NCBI GenBank assembly: GCA_937988705.1
Contig: CALKIA010000577.1
Coordinates: 1 to 5,378 of the forward strand
From: an uncultured Chloroflexota bacterium
GTDB lineage: Bacteria; Chloroflexota; Anaerolineae; Aggregatilineales; Phototrophicaceae
Direction of reading: 5' to 3'
DNA: 5,378 bases
Shown here: one piece after another, positions 1 through 5,378 of the stretch
How positions within the stretch are numbered: position 1 is the stretch's first letter
Layout: each line of letters opens with the position of its first letter
Notes under the pieces: generated by a model
Database searches by the model: none
The model's input: the letters and a program-made list of their open reading frames with translations, nothing else
What the model was told of the DNA's origin: nothing
Program-made: the position numbers and the translations under genes

Positions 1-1249
1 TACCCGTGCCATCCGGCACCTGCGCGAGATACAAATCCGGGCGCACAGCTTGCAGGGGCAGCGGTTGTCCCTGCCACACGAGCGCCAGCGCATCACCGTC
101 ACGCGTGATTTCTGCCGCGCCTGAATTCGCGCCGACATAGGTCCCGACATAGTAATCCCACACGCTGCGATCCGGTTCAACCGTCCGCACCGGCGCAGGC
201 GCCGGCAGATCGAGCAGCGCATCGAGAATGTGATACAGAATCTTCTCTTCCTGCTTCCCCCACAGCGCCGCGTTGTTCGCCAGCATGATGACGGCTGTTC
301 CCGTTTCCGGCACAAAGTCAAAGCTGCTGGCGAAGCTGCTGATGCGCCCGCCATGTCCAACGACGCGCACGCCTTTGTAGTTGTGCGAAGAGAGCGTCAG
401 GCCGTAGCCGTCGTCCGTCAGCGAGGGGAATTTTGCATGCGGCGCGTGCATCTCCGCGACCAACTCCGGCGCGAGGATTTGTCGATCAGCGAACTTGCCG
501 CCGCTCAGGTGCATGATGGCAAAGTTCGCTAAGTCCAGCACCGTCGACATGACAAAGCCGGACGGATAATGCATGCTGTTGTCCGCGTAGTGGTGATCCA
601 CGTAGAGATCGCCTTGCGCGTCCATATTGTGGGACTGCGCGATCGGGTACGTCATGGCAATCGTCGGATCGAAGGTCGTGCGCTTCATTTCCAGCGGGTC
701 AAAGACCAGCTCCTGCATCAACTGGGTATACGGTTTGCCGCTCACCAGCTCGGCGATATACCCCGCCAGGTTGATACCCGGATTGCTATACGACCAGATC
801 TTGCCGACCGGCGCGATCAACGGATAGGCGGCGACATCCCTATAGACGCTCGCACGCAAGCCGGCGGCTTCGCGCGAACCGTAGTGTTCGGCGTCCGTGG
901 GCAGCGCGGCGGTATGCGTGAGCAATTTGCGCAGCGTGACCTCGCTCACCGCCCCCGGCACGCTGAATTGGAAATCGGGCAGCACCTCATCAATTGGCGT
1001 ATCGAGTTCCAACTGCCCCGCTGCGACCATGCGCATAATGGCCGTCGAAGTGAGTGGTTTGCTGGTCGAGCCAATGCGGAAGATCGTCCCCGGAGTAACC
1101 GGGAGTCCTCCCTCCTCGATGCTCGTCACGCCGAAACCACGCGCGTAAATCAACTGGCGCTCATGGACGATGGCCAGCGCTACGCCGGGAACTTTCGCGT
1201 TCTGCATAGCGGCGGTCACTAACGCTTCCAGCTCGATCAGATTCAGCAT
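1..1249 (-). CDS. Serine hydrolase, beta-lactamase/S12 family (3' end cut by window edge)
   Basis: The minus strand reads open from an ATG at 1249 to the left edge: 416 codons and no stop, so the C-terminus is missing. A GAGG Shine-Dalgarno (plus-strand CCTC, 1255-1258) lies 5 bases before the ATG. All three active-site signatures of the penicillin-binding-protein/beta-lactamase fold are visible: SxxK as S61-T-S-K64 within IGSTSKPLTS, YxN as Y154-S-N156, and H299-G-G301 before a strand-rich segment. Ser61 should be the acylated nucleophile and Lys64 the general base. Around residues 364-416 a DYYVGTY segment begins a second beta-rich region like the DUF3471 tail found on many relatives. I see no signal peptide or membrane segment, so a cytoplasmic peptidase, esterase or amidase is more likely than a cell-wall or resistance enzyme. 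It is divergent from the three-gene operon to its right, whose last gene is a distant homologue. Family assignment is firm; the substrate is unknown. Confidence 0.93.
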   Translation of the reverse strand, partial: MLNLIELEALVTAAMQNAKVPGVALAIVHERQLIYARGFGVTSIEEGGLPVTPGTIFRIGSTSKPLTSTAIMRMVAAGQLELDTPIDEVLPDFQFSVPGAVSEVTLRKLLTHTAALPTDAEHYGSREAAGLRASVYRDVAAYPLIAPVGKIWSYSNPGINLAGYIAELVSGKPYTQLMQELVFDPLEMKRTTFDPTIAMTYPIAQSHNMDAQGDLYVDHHYADNSMHYPSGFVMSTVLDLANFAIMHLSGGKFADRQILAPELVAEMHAPHAKFPSLTDDGYGLTLSSHNYKGVRVVGHGGRISSFASSFDFVPETGTAVIMLANNAALWGKQEEKILYHILDALLDLPAPAPVRTVEPDRSVWDYYVGTYVGANSGAAEITRDGDALALVWQGQPLPLQAVRPDLYLAQVPDGTG

Positions 1250-1320
1250 AACGGCCTCGTGCTCAAAATGGAGAGAAATATAAGCATTCGAATTCTCGTC
1301 TAGGGACGCGAAACACGCTC

Positions 1321-1350
1321 AGTCTAGCACGTAAGCAATGTTTTGTGCAA
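1321..1350 (-). promoter_or_regulatory. Candidate promoter for the leftward hydrolase
   Basis: Read on the minus strand, TTGCAC (1350-1345) is followed after 18 bases by TAGACT (1326-1321, 4 of 6 matches to TATAAT). The -35 element is weak (TTG only) and lies inside the left arm of the inverted repeat. Transcription would start near 1314, giving a leader of about 65 bases before the ATG at 1249. A second -10-like hexamer, TATATT on the minus strand at 1282-1277, has no recognisable -35 partner. Support is positional symmetry with the rightward promoter, not strong consensus. Confidence 0.4.
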
Positions 1351-1372
1351 ATAGAGTCGGAATTTGCACAAA
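1342..1372. promoter_or_regulatory. Double palindromic operator between divergent genes
   Basis: TTTGTGCAAAT (1342-1352) and ATTTGCACAAA (1362-1372) form a perfect 11-bp inverted repeat with a 9-base spacer. Each arm also contains its own dyad, TTTG-NN-CAAA, so there are two near-identical palindromic sites with centres 20 bp apart, about two helical turns and thus on the same face of the DNA. This is what a pair of repressor or activator dimers would use. Each site overlaps the -35 position of one divergent promoter, so binding could control both directions at once. I do not recognise the regulator family from the motif, and no regulator gene lies in the window. A stem-loop in RNA is a less likely reading, because the repeat would be upstream of both predicted transcription starts. 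Confidence 0.7.
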
Positions 1373-1392
1373 GATGGTCTAGTGCTTATAGT
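1364..1392 (+). promoter_or_regulatory. Candidate promoter for the GNAT-M81-hydrolase operon
   Basis: TTGCAC (1364-1369) and TATAGT (1387-1392, 5 of 6 matches to TATAAT) are separated by 17 bases. The -35 element is poor and sits in the right arm of the inverted repeat, which suggests an activator-dependent or repressible promoter. Transcription would begin near 1399, leaving a leader of about 90 bases. This placement also argues against starting the first gene at the in-frame TTG (1364) or ATG (1394), since both would lie upstream of the transcript. Confidence 0.5.
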
Positions 1393-1482
1393 AATGCTCA
1401 ATCACGATAGTCAACCAGCATGTAACCTTCTCAGTAGCGAAAGATTGAAGACTGATGTGGTGGGCGGCAGCACACTTTCTAT

Positions 1483-1489
1483 GGAAGAG
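1483..1489 (+). promoter_or_regulatory. Shine-Dalgarno-like sequence that favours the start at 1493
   Basis: GGAAGAG lies 3 bases before the ATG at 1493, with its GGA part 7 bases before it. The alternative in-frame ATG at 1481 has only ACACTTTCT immediately upstream, with no purine-rich element at normal spacing. The 1493 start also gives a protein beginning directly with the first beta strand of the GNAT domain. The match is moderate, so 1481 (four residues longer) remains possible. Confidence 0.45.
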
Positions 1490-1492
1490 CGC

Positions 1493-2293
1493 ATGATTGA
1501 ACTTCGCGTCTTGCATACCATTCCTGAATTAGAAGCGGCAGTTGATCTCGAACTCAGCGTGTGGGGCCTGAATCCGCGCCACGCCGTGCCCTCCGCTCTC
1601 ATGCATGTCCTCGCCCTGCGCGGCGGGCTGGTAATGGGCGCTTATGTGGACGAGCGTATGGTCGGGATGTTGTTGTCGCTGCCCGCGCAGGATGGCGACG
1701 AATGGATACTCTGGTCGCATATGACAGGCGTCCATCCAGAGTATCAGGGGCGCGGGATTGGCCTGGCGCTCAAGCGTCAGCAGCGTGAATGGGCGCTGGC
1801 GCACGGCTATCGCACCATTGGCTGGACGGTTGATCCTTTGCAGCGTGGCAACGCGCACTTCAACTTTCACCTGTTGGCGCACGACGCTGCGCTCTCCGCC
1901 TGCACCTACCACGTCGACTTCTACGGCGCGATGGATGACGACATCAACCGCGGCATCCCCTCTGATCGCATCGAAGCCCTGTGGCGCATCGATCAGCCGT
2001 GCCTGCACACACCGCTGCCCGTTGAAACCTACCCGCTCCTCTCCGCCGATGCCGAGCTGCGCCCCGTGCCCACCACCGACCTGATCAGCTGGGCTGCGCC
2101 CGCCTACACCGTCGCTCTGCCCCGCAGTCTGGATGCAGTCCGCAGCGCTGCCTCCACCGCCGGTGTGCTGGCGTGGCGTTTAGCGGTCCGTGAAGCGCTG
2201 CAAGCCGCCTTGGCGCAGGGTTATGTCATTGTGAATTTCCTGTCGTCACCTGACCTGAATGCTTATCTTTTACAGCGAACTGGAGACGTCTGA
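1493..2293 (+). CDS. GNAT-superfamily N-acetyltransferase, COG3375 type
   Basis: The product is 266 residues with the start at 1493. Upstream in-frame starts at 1364 (TTG), 1394 and 1481 exist, but the first two overlap the promoter. Residues 1-127 form the GNAT core. HMTGVHPEYQGRGIGLAL (about 76-93) carries the acetyl-CoA pyrophosphate-binding loop Q85-G-R-G-I-G90 and the following helix. The segment DPLQRGNAHFNFH (114-126) and the later FYGAMDDDINRGIPSDR (143-159) are, as I recall, hallmarks of the COG3375 family of uncharacterised GNAT proteins. The C-terminal hundred residues, ending in an AWR...R...GYVIVNF pattern, also match that family. No substrate is established. The gene opens the operon and overlaps the M81 gene by one base. 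It could acylate a substrate or product of the hydrolases encoded downstream, but that is inference from position only. The stretch 127-139 seems a few residues longer than relatives I remember. Confidence 0.88.
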   Translation: MIELRVLHTIPELEAAVDLELSVWGLNPRHAVPSALMHVLALRGGLVMGAYVDERMVGMLLSLPAQDGDEWILWSHMTGVHPEYQGRGIGLALKRQQREWALAHGYRTIGWTVDPLQRGNAHFNFHLLAHDAALSACTYHVDFYGAMDDDINRGIPSDRIEALWRIDQPCLHTPLPVETYPLLSADAELRPVPTTDLISWAAPAYTVALPRSLDAVRSAASTAGVLAWRLAVREALQAALAQGYVIVNFLSSPDLNAYLLQRTGDV

Positions 2294-3753
2294 TGAAGTT
2301 GTTCACCGCCAGCCTTGCGACTGAAACCAATACGTTTTCCCCCATTCCCACCGGGCTGAAAAGCTTTGCCATCACCCGCAAGGGGGATTACAGCACTTTC
2401 CCACCGTTCGCCGATTCGCCCGTCGCCTTCTGGAAGAAGATGGCCACCGAACGTGGCTGGTCAACCGCCGAAAGCATCATCGCGGCGGCCGAACCGGCGG
2501 GACGCACGCTCAAATTTGTCTATGAGCAGTACCGTGACGAGATCATCGCTGATCTTAAAGCCGCGCTGCCCGTCGATTTCGTGCTGCTCGACCTGCACGG
2601 CGCAATGGTCGCGGATGGCTACGATGACTGCGAAGGCGACCTGATCGCCGCTGTCCGCGGCGTGGTCGGCGCGGACGTGCCCATCGGCGTCGAACTCGAC
2701 CTCCACTGCCACATTACACCGCTCATGGTTGATCAGGCGACGGTCATCATCGCCTACAAAGAATACCCGCACACCGATGTGTTCGACCGCGCCGTCGAAC
2801 TGTTCAACATCACCGCCGATGCGGCCGCGGGCAAGGTCAAGCCCGTCATGGCGACCTTCGACTGCCGCATGATCAGCCTGTACTATCCAACGCAGGAGCC
2901 GGTCAAAAGCTATGTTGATGGGATGAAAGAGCTCGAACAGGAACCGGGTGTGCTGTCGGTTTCGCTGGGTCACGGTTTCCCGTGGGGCGATGTCGCAGAA
3001 ATCGGCACGAAAACGCTGGTGGTCACCGACAACAATCCCGCGCAAGCGGCGGCGCTGGCCGAGCAGTTGGGGCATGAGTTCTACGCTATGCGCGACCGCG
3101 CAACCCCCAAGTTTTACACCATCGACGATGGTCTGGATGCGGCGTTACACGTGGTCGGTTCACCTGTCGTCATCGCCGATGTGTCGGATAATCCCGGCGG
3201 CGGCGCTCCCGGCGATTCGACCTACATCCTCCAGCGGATGCTCAAGCGCGGCATCAGGAACGCGGCGGTCGGCTGCATTTACGACCCCGGCGCGGTGGCA
3301 CTGGCTTTTGAAGCGGGCGTCGGCGCGCACTTCGAACTGCGTGTCGGCGGCAAAATGGGCCGCATGTCCGGCAATCCGCTCGACCTCATGGTGACGGTCA
3401 CCGCGCTCAAACCGCAGGCCGTCCAGCACTTCGGCGTCGCCCCCAACGAAATGACGATGGTCATGGGCGACTCGGCGGCGGTGCAGGTCGCGGGCATCGA
3501 TATTGTGTTGTACTCCAACCGCACCCAAACGTTCAGCCCGGAAGTCTTCACCAATGTAGGCATTGATCCAGCCAAGCGCCGACTGCTGATCGTCAAGTCG
3601 ACCCAGCACTTCTATGCGCGCTTCGCCCCGTTGGCATCAAAGGTGATCTACGTCAGCGCGCCCGGTGCAACCGCCCCGGACTTCAAATCGATTCCGTATG
3701 AAATTGCTAGCAAAGACCGCTATCCGATGATCGATAATCCGCTGGGAGTCTAA
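2293..3753 (+). CDS. M81 family metallopeptidase (MlrC-like, microcystinase C family)
   Basis: The product is 486 residues, normal for the family, with two parts: an N-terminal M81/DUF1485 domain (about 1-290) and an MlrC C-terminal domain (about 295-475). Conserved blocks include ATETNTFSP with Glu11, LDLHGAM with His102, ELDLHCH with Asp136 and His138, EYPHTD with His160, HGFPWGD (227-233) and DNPGGGAPGD (299-308). His102, Asp136, His138 and His160 have the same mutual spacing as the zinc-site residues reported, as I recall, for Sphingomonas-group MlrC (His150, Asp184, His186, His208), so the metal site looks intact. MlrC cleaves a linear tetrapeptide at the Adda amide bond; most bacterial homologues have unknown peptide or amide substrates. 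No signal peptide is visible, so action is cytoplasmic. The ATG overlaps the upstream TGA by one base, with GGAG (2282-2285) 7 bases before it, implying translational coupling. The stop is 3 bases before the next ATG. Confidence 0.94.
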   Translation: MKLFTASLATETNTFSPIPTGLKSFAITRKGDYSTFPPFADSPVAFWKKMATERGWSTAESIIAAAEPAGRTLKFVYEQYRDEIIADLKAALPVDFVLLDLHGAMVADGYDDCEGDLIAAVRGVVGADVPIGVELDLHCHITPLMVDQATVIIAYKEYPHTDVFDRAVELFNITADAAAGKVKPVMATFDCRMISLYYPTQEPVKSYVDGMKELEQEPGVLSVSLGHGFPWGDVAEIGTKTLVVTDNNPAQAAALAEQLGHEFYAMRDRATPKFYTIDDGLDAALHVVGSPVVIADVSDNPGGGAPGDSTYILQRMLKRGIRNAAVGCIYDPGAVALAFEAGVGAHFELRVGGKMGRMSGNPLDLMVTVTALKPQAVQHFGVAPNEMTMVMGDSAAVQVAGIDIVLYSNRTQTFSPEVFTNVGIDPAKRRLLIVKSTQHFYARFAPLASKVIYVSAPGATAPDFKSIPYEIASKDRYPMIDNPLGV

Positions 3754-3756
3754 ATC

Positions 3757-5211
3757 ATGGTCAATCTCGAACAAGTGCGCGAACGACTATCCGGCATCGA
3801 TGCGTGGGTGCAGTCGGAAGTTGATGCGGGACACACGCCCGCCGCAGCGATCGGCATCATGGCGGGCGGCGAAATCGTATACACGGCCGGTTTCGGGCTG
3901 CGCGACCGCGAACGCGGATTGCCCGTCGATGCCGACACTGTGTTCGCCATCGGCTCCTGTTCGAAGGCCTTCACCTCGTTCGGCGTCGGGCTGCTGGTCG
4001 ATGACGGCAAAACAGCATGGGACACGCCCATCCGTGATGTAATCCCAGAATTTCGCCTGTATGACCCCATCGCAACCGAACTCAGCACGTTCCGCGATCT
4101 GCTTTCGCATCGTACCGGCCTCCCCCGTCACGACGCGATGTGGTACGGCTCGGAAGCCAGCCGCGCCGAGATGGTCGCACGCCTGCGCCACCTCAAACCG
4201 AGCGCGACCTTTCGTGAACGCTTCCAGTATCAAAACCTGATGTTCATGACGGTGGGCTACGCCGTCGAAAAACTGACGAACATGACGTGGGAAGACTTCA
4301 CGCAGACGCGCATCTTCGACCCATTAGGCATGCAGCGCAGCCAGTTTTCTGTCCACCATTCGGAGCAGGACGCGAATGCTGCCCGTCCCTATGCCTATCG
4401 CGACGGCGGTTTCGTCCCTGTTCCCTTCCGTAATCTCGATGCGCTGGCCCCGGCGGGCGCGATCAATTCCAACATCGACGATATGCTGCGCTGGCTGCGG
4501 CTTAACATGTACGGCAATCCCGAACTGATCAAAGAGGCGACGCGCCGTGAACTCTACGCCCCGCATACGGTCATTCCCGATTCGCCCGCGTTCCCGTGGT
4601 ACGGCAGTTCGGAGATCACGCACACCAGTTATGCGCTCGGCTGGGCCGCGTCGGCCTATCGCGGCACTACCATGATCCGCCACAACGGCGGCATTGACGG
4701 CTTCAATTCGTCGCTCGCGTTCCTACCGCATGAGGATATCGGCGTGATCGTCCTGTGCAACACGCAGGAGCGCGAACCCGCGGGTGTCATCATGTTCGGC
4801 ATCATTGATCGCCTGCTGGGTCTCGACCCGATCCCGTGGTGGGATCGCTTTGAGACCGTTGCAGCCAAGGGACGCGCGGAGTTGGATGAGATCAAGCACA
4901 AGCTGAACGACGAACGCCATGCCGTCGGACCATCCCATCCGCTGGCCGACTACGCGGGCACGTATCAGCACCCCGGCTATGGCTCCATGGTGATCACGCT
5001 GGATGGAGATCGGCTGTGCGCTGTGTATGGCGGCCTCACGCTGCGTCTAACACCCCATCACTACGACCTGTTCCTCGTCGAAGTCGACAACGAGGAATTA
5101 TTCTTCGTGAGCAGCTTCTTCAATAACGAATGGGGCAAAGTGACGCGCTTCAGCTGCCAGCTCGAACCCGCGCTTCCCGCCACCGAATTCGAGCGCGTCG
5201 CCGACGCATAG
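3757..5211 (+). CDS. Serine hydrolase, beta-lactamase/S12 family with DUF3471-like C-terminal domain
   Basis: The product is 484 residues. The three catalytic signatures are present: S67-C-S-K70 in IGSCSKAFTS, Y158-Q-N160 in the FQYQNLMF segment, and H309-N-G-G312 leading into IDGFNSSLAF. The LSHRTGLPRHD block (about 117-127) is also typical of the family. Residues about 396-478, beginning LADYAGTYQHPGYG, form a beta-rich tail like DUF3471, which caps many such hydrolases. There is no leader peptide, so a cytoplasmic aminopeptidase, D-amino-acid peptidase, amidase or family VIII-type esterase is likelier than a beta-lactamase. The start is fixed by GGGAG (3744-3748) 8 bases upstream, inside the end of the M81 gene, 3 bases from its stop. 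It closes the operon. It resembles the leftward hydrolase in motif order and tail but is clearly divergent from it, so the two are old paralogues or independent family members. The substrate is unknown. Confidence 0.94.
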   Translation: MVNLEQVRERLSGIDAWVQSEVDAGHTPAAAIGIMAGGEIVYTAGFGLRDRERGLPVDADTVFAIGSCSKAFTSFGVGLLVDDGKTAWDTPIRDVIPEFRLYDPIATELSTFRDLLSHRTGLPRHDAMWYGSEASRAEMVARLRHLKPSATFRERFQYQNLMFMTVGYAVEKLTNMTWEDFTQTRIFDPLGMQRSQFSVHHSEQDANAARPYAYRDGGFVPVPFRNLDALAPAGAINSNIDDMLRWLRLNMYGNPELIKEATRRELYAPHTVIPDSPAFPWYGSSEITHTSYALGWAASAYRGTTMIRHNGGIDGFNSSLAFLPHEDIGVIVLCNTQEREPAGVIMFGIIDRLLGLDPIPWWDRFETVAAKGRAELDEIKHKLNDERHAVGPSHPLADYAGTYQHPGYGSMVITLDGDRLCAVYGGLTLRLTPHHYDLFLVEVDNEELFFVSSFFNNEWGKVTRFSCQLEPALPATEFERVADA

Positions 5212-5226
5212 ACCTGCACCGCTTGC

Positions 5227-5251
5227 GTAGGCGGATGAGGCCTGCCTCGTC
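5227..5251. repeat. Degenerate copy of the intergenic palindrome
   Basis: GTAGG followed by GATGAGGCCTGCCTCGTC (5234-5251) is an imperfect dyad of 8-base arms with one T/C mismatch, which becomes a G-U pair in RNA. It matches the perfect palindrome at 5334-5353 at 16 of 18 core positions and shares the leading GTAGG. It begins 16 bases after the last operon gene. Transcribed, it would form a hairpin, but no T-run follows, so a classical terminator is not supported. Confidence 0.55.
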
Positions 5252-5275
5252 GCTATCGTCATATCCCCTCTGTCT

Positions 5276-5299
5276 CCCCTCCCTGAATTCGGGGAGGGG
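5276..5299. repeat. G/C-rich inverted repeat, possible operon-end hairpin
   Basis: CCCCTCCC (5276-5283) pairs perfectly with GGGAGGGG (5292-5299). The intervening TGAATTCG can add a T-G and a G-C pair and leave an AATT loop, giving a very stable stem of about ten pairs. It lies 65 bases past the stop of the hydrolase at 3757-5211. Neither strand has a T-tract after the stem, so it may act as an RNA 3'-end stabiliser, a non-canonical terminator or simply a dispersed palindromic repeat. Comparable hairpins built around GAATTCGGGGAG are, from memory, common between genes in several bacterial phyla. Confidence 0.6.
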
Positions 5300-5329
5300 C
5301 TGGAGTCTGTCAGGGGTAGGTTATTAATT

Positions 5330-5353
5330 GTAGGGACGAGGCATGCCTCGTCC
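5330..5353. repeat. Perfect 20-bp intergenic palindrome
   Basis: GGACGAGGCATGCCTCGTCC (5334-5353) is its own reverse complement and is preceded by GTAG (5330-5333), as in the degenerate copy about 100 bases upstream. The two copies bracket the G/C-rich hairpin. Such units are typical of dispersed palindromic intergenic repeats, and the window alone cannot show the copy number. A dimeric protein-binding site is the alternative. The remaining bases to 5378 show no supportable gene or signal. Confidence 0.65.
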
Positions 5354-5378
5354 TCCTTTGCCAGCATGGCCGTCACCG

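Noticed and set aside
569..1222. Plus-strand open frame of 217 codons opposite the leftward hydrolase
   Set aside because: It is antisense to a gene with all three S12 catalytic motifs; its translation is Arg/His-rich and shows no domain.
1..1249. Antibiotic-resistance class C beta-lactamase
   Set aside because: There is no signal peptide, and the overall features fit the broad S12 peptidase/esterase family.
1393..1482. Riboswitch, small RNA or leader peptide in the operon leader
   Set aside because: I found no recognisable riboswitch core, attenuator hairpin pair or short frame with its own Shine-Dalgarno.
2461..3609. Long minus-strand open frames (2461-3075 and 3160-3609) inside the M81 gene
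   Set aside because: They are complementary shadows in GC-rich coding DNA. The plus strand carries conserved M81 motifs throughout.
3787..4683. Minus-strand open frames (3787-4233 and 4324-4683) inside the second hydrolase
   Set aside because: Antisense to a well-supported gene; no ribosome-binding site or recognisable motif.
1493..5211. A true microcystin-degradation (mlr) cluster
   Set aside because: Only enzyme-class resemblance is visible. No CPBP-type MlrA or MlrD transporter gene is present, and both families are broad.
5276..5299. Classical rho-independent terminator
   Set aside because: The stem is strong, but no T-run follows it on either strand, so it is listed as an inverted repeat with only a possible 3'-end role.
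5098..5376. Minus-strand 92-codon and plus-strand 65-codon (5130-5327) open frames across the 3' intergenic region
   Set aside because: Both run through the G/C-rich hairpin, producing the SPNSGRG/SLNSGRG-type peptide commonly seen when such repeats are translated, and both overlap the hydrolase end out of frame.

Overview
The window is a compact piece of a bacterial chromosome, roughly 60 % GC by eye, with almost all bases coding. It holds four protein genes arranged as one leftward gene and one rightward three-gene operon, separated by a divergent promoter region. The gene families and the short GC-rich palindromic repeats at the right end would fit a Chloroflexota genome (Anaerolineae-like), but that placement is inference from general resemblance. 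No marker gene here proves it.

Region by region. (1) 1-1249, minus strand: a serine hydrolase of the beta-lactamase/penicillin-binding-protein fold (Pfam Beta-lactamase, MEROPS S12-like), cut off by the left edge before its stop codon. (2) 1250-1492: a control region of about 240 bases. It carries a perfect 11-bp inverted repeat (1342-1352 and 1362-1372). Each arm is itself a TTTG-NN-CAAA palindrome, and each overlaps the -35 position of a plausible promoter firing away from the centre, one to the left and one to the right. (3) 1493-2293, plus: a GNAT-superfamily protein of the COG3375 type. (4) 2293-3753, plus: an M81 (MlrC/microcystinase-C-like) metallopeptidase with an apparently intact metal site. 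(5) 3757-5211, plus: a second S12-like serine hydrolase with a C-terminal DUF3471-like domain. (6) 5212-5378: intergenic, with two related palindromes around a G/C-rich hairpin and no convincing gene.

The three rightward genes are tightly packed: a 1-base TGATG overlap, then a 3-base gap, each start with its own Shine-Dalgarno sequence. They are very probably one transcription unit. The symmetric operator suggests the leftward hydrolase is controlled together with it. An M81 metallopeptidase beside a beta-lactamase-fold serine hydrolase recalls the enzyme classes of MlrC and MlrB in microcystin breakdown, but the mlrA and mlrD components are not in view. The most economical reading is a cytoplasmic, possibly ligand-regulated module that processes an amide, peptide or ester substrate, with an acyltransferase as a partner. 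The substrate cannot be read from the sequence. The most notable points are the symmetric divergent operator and the hydrolase-M81-GNAT grouping.
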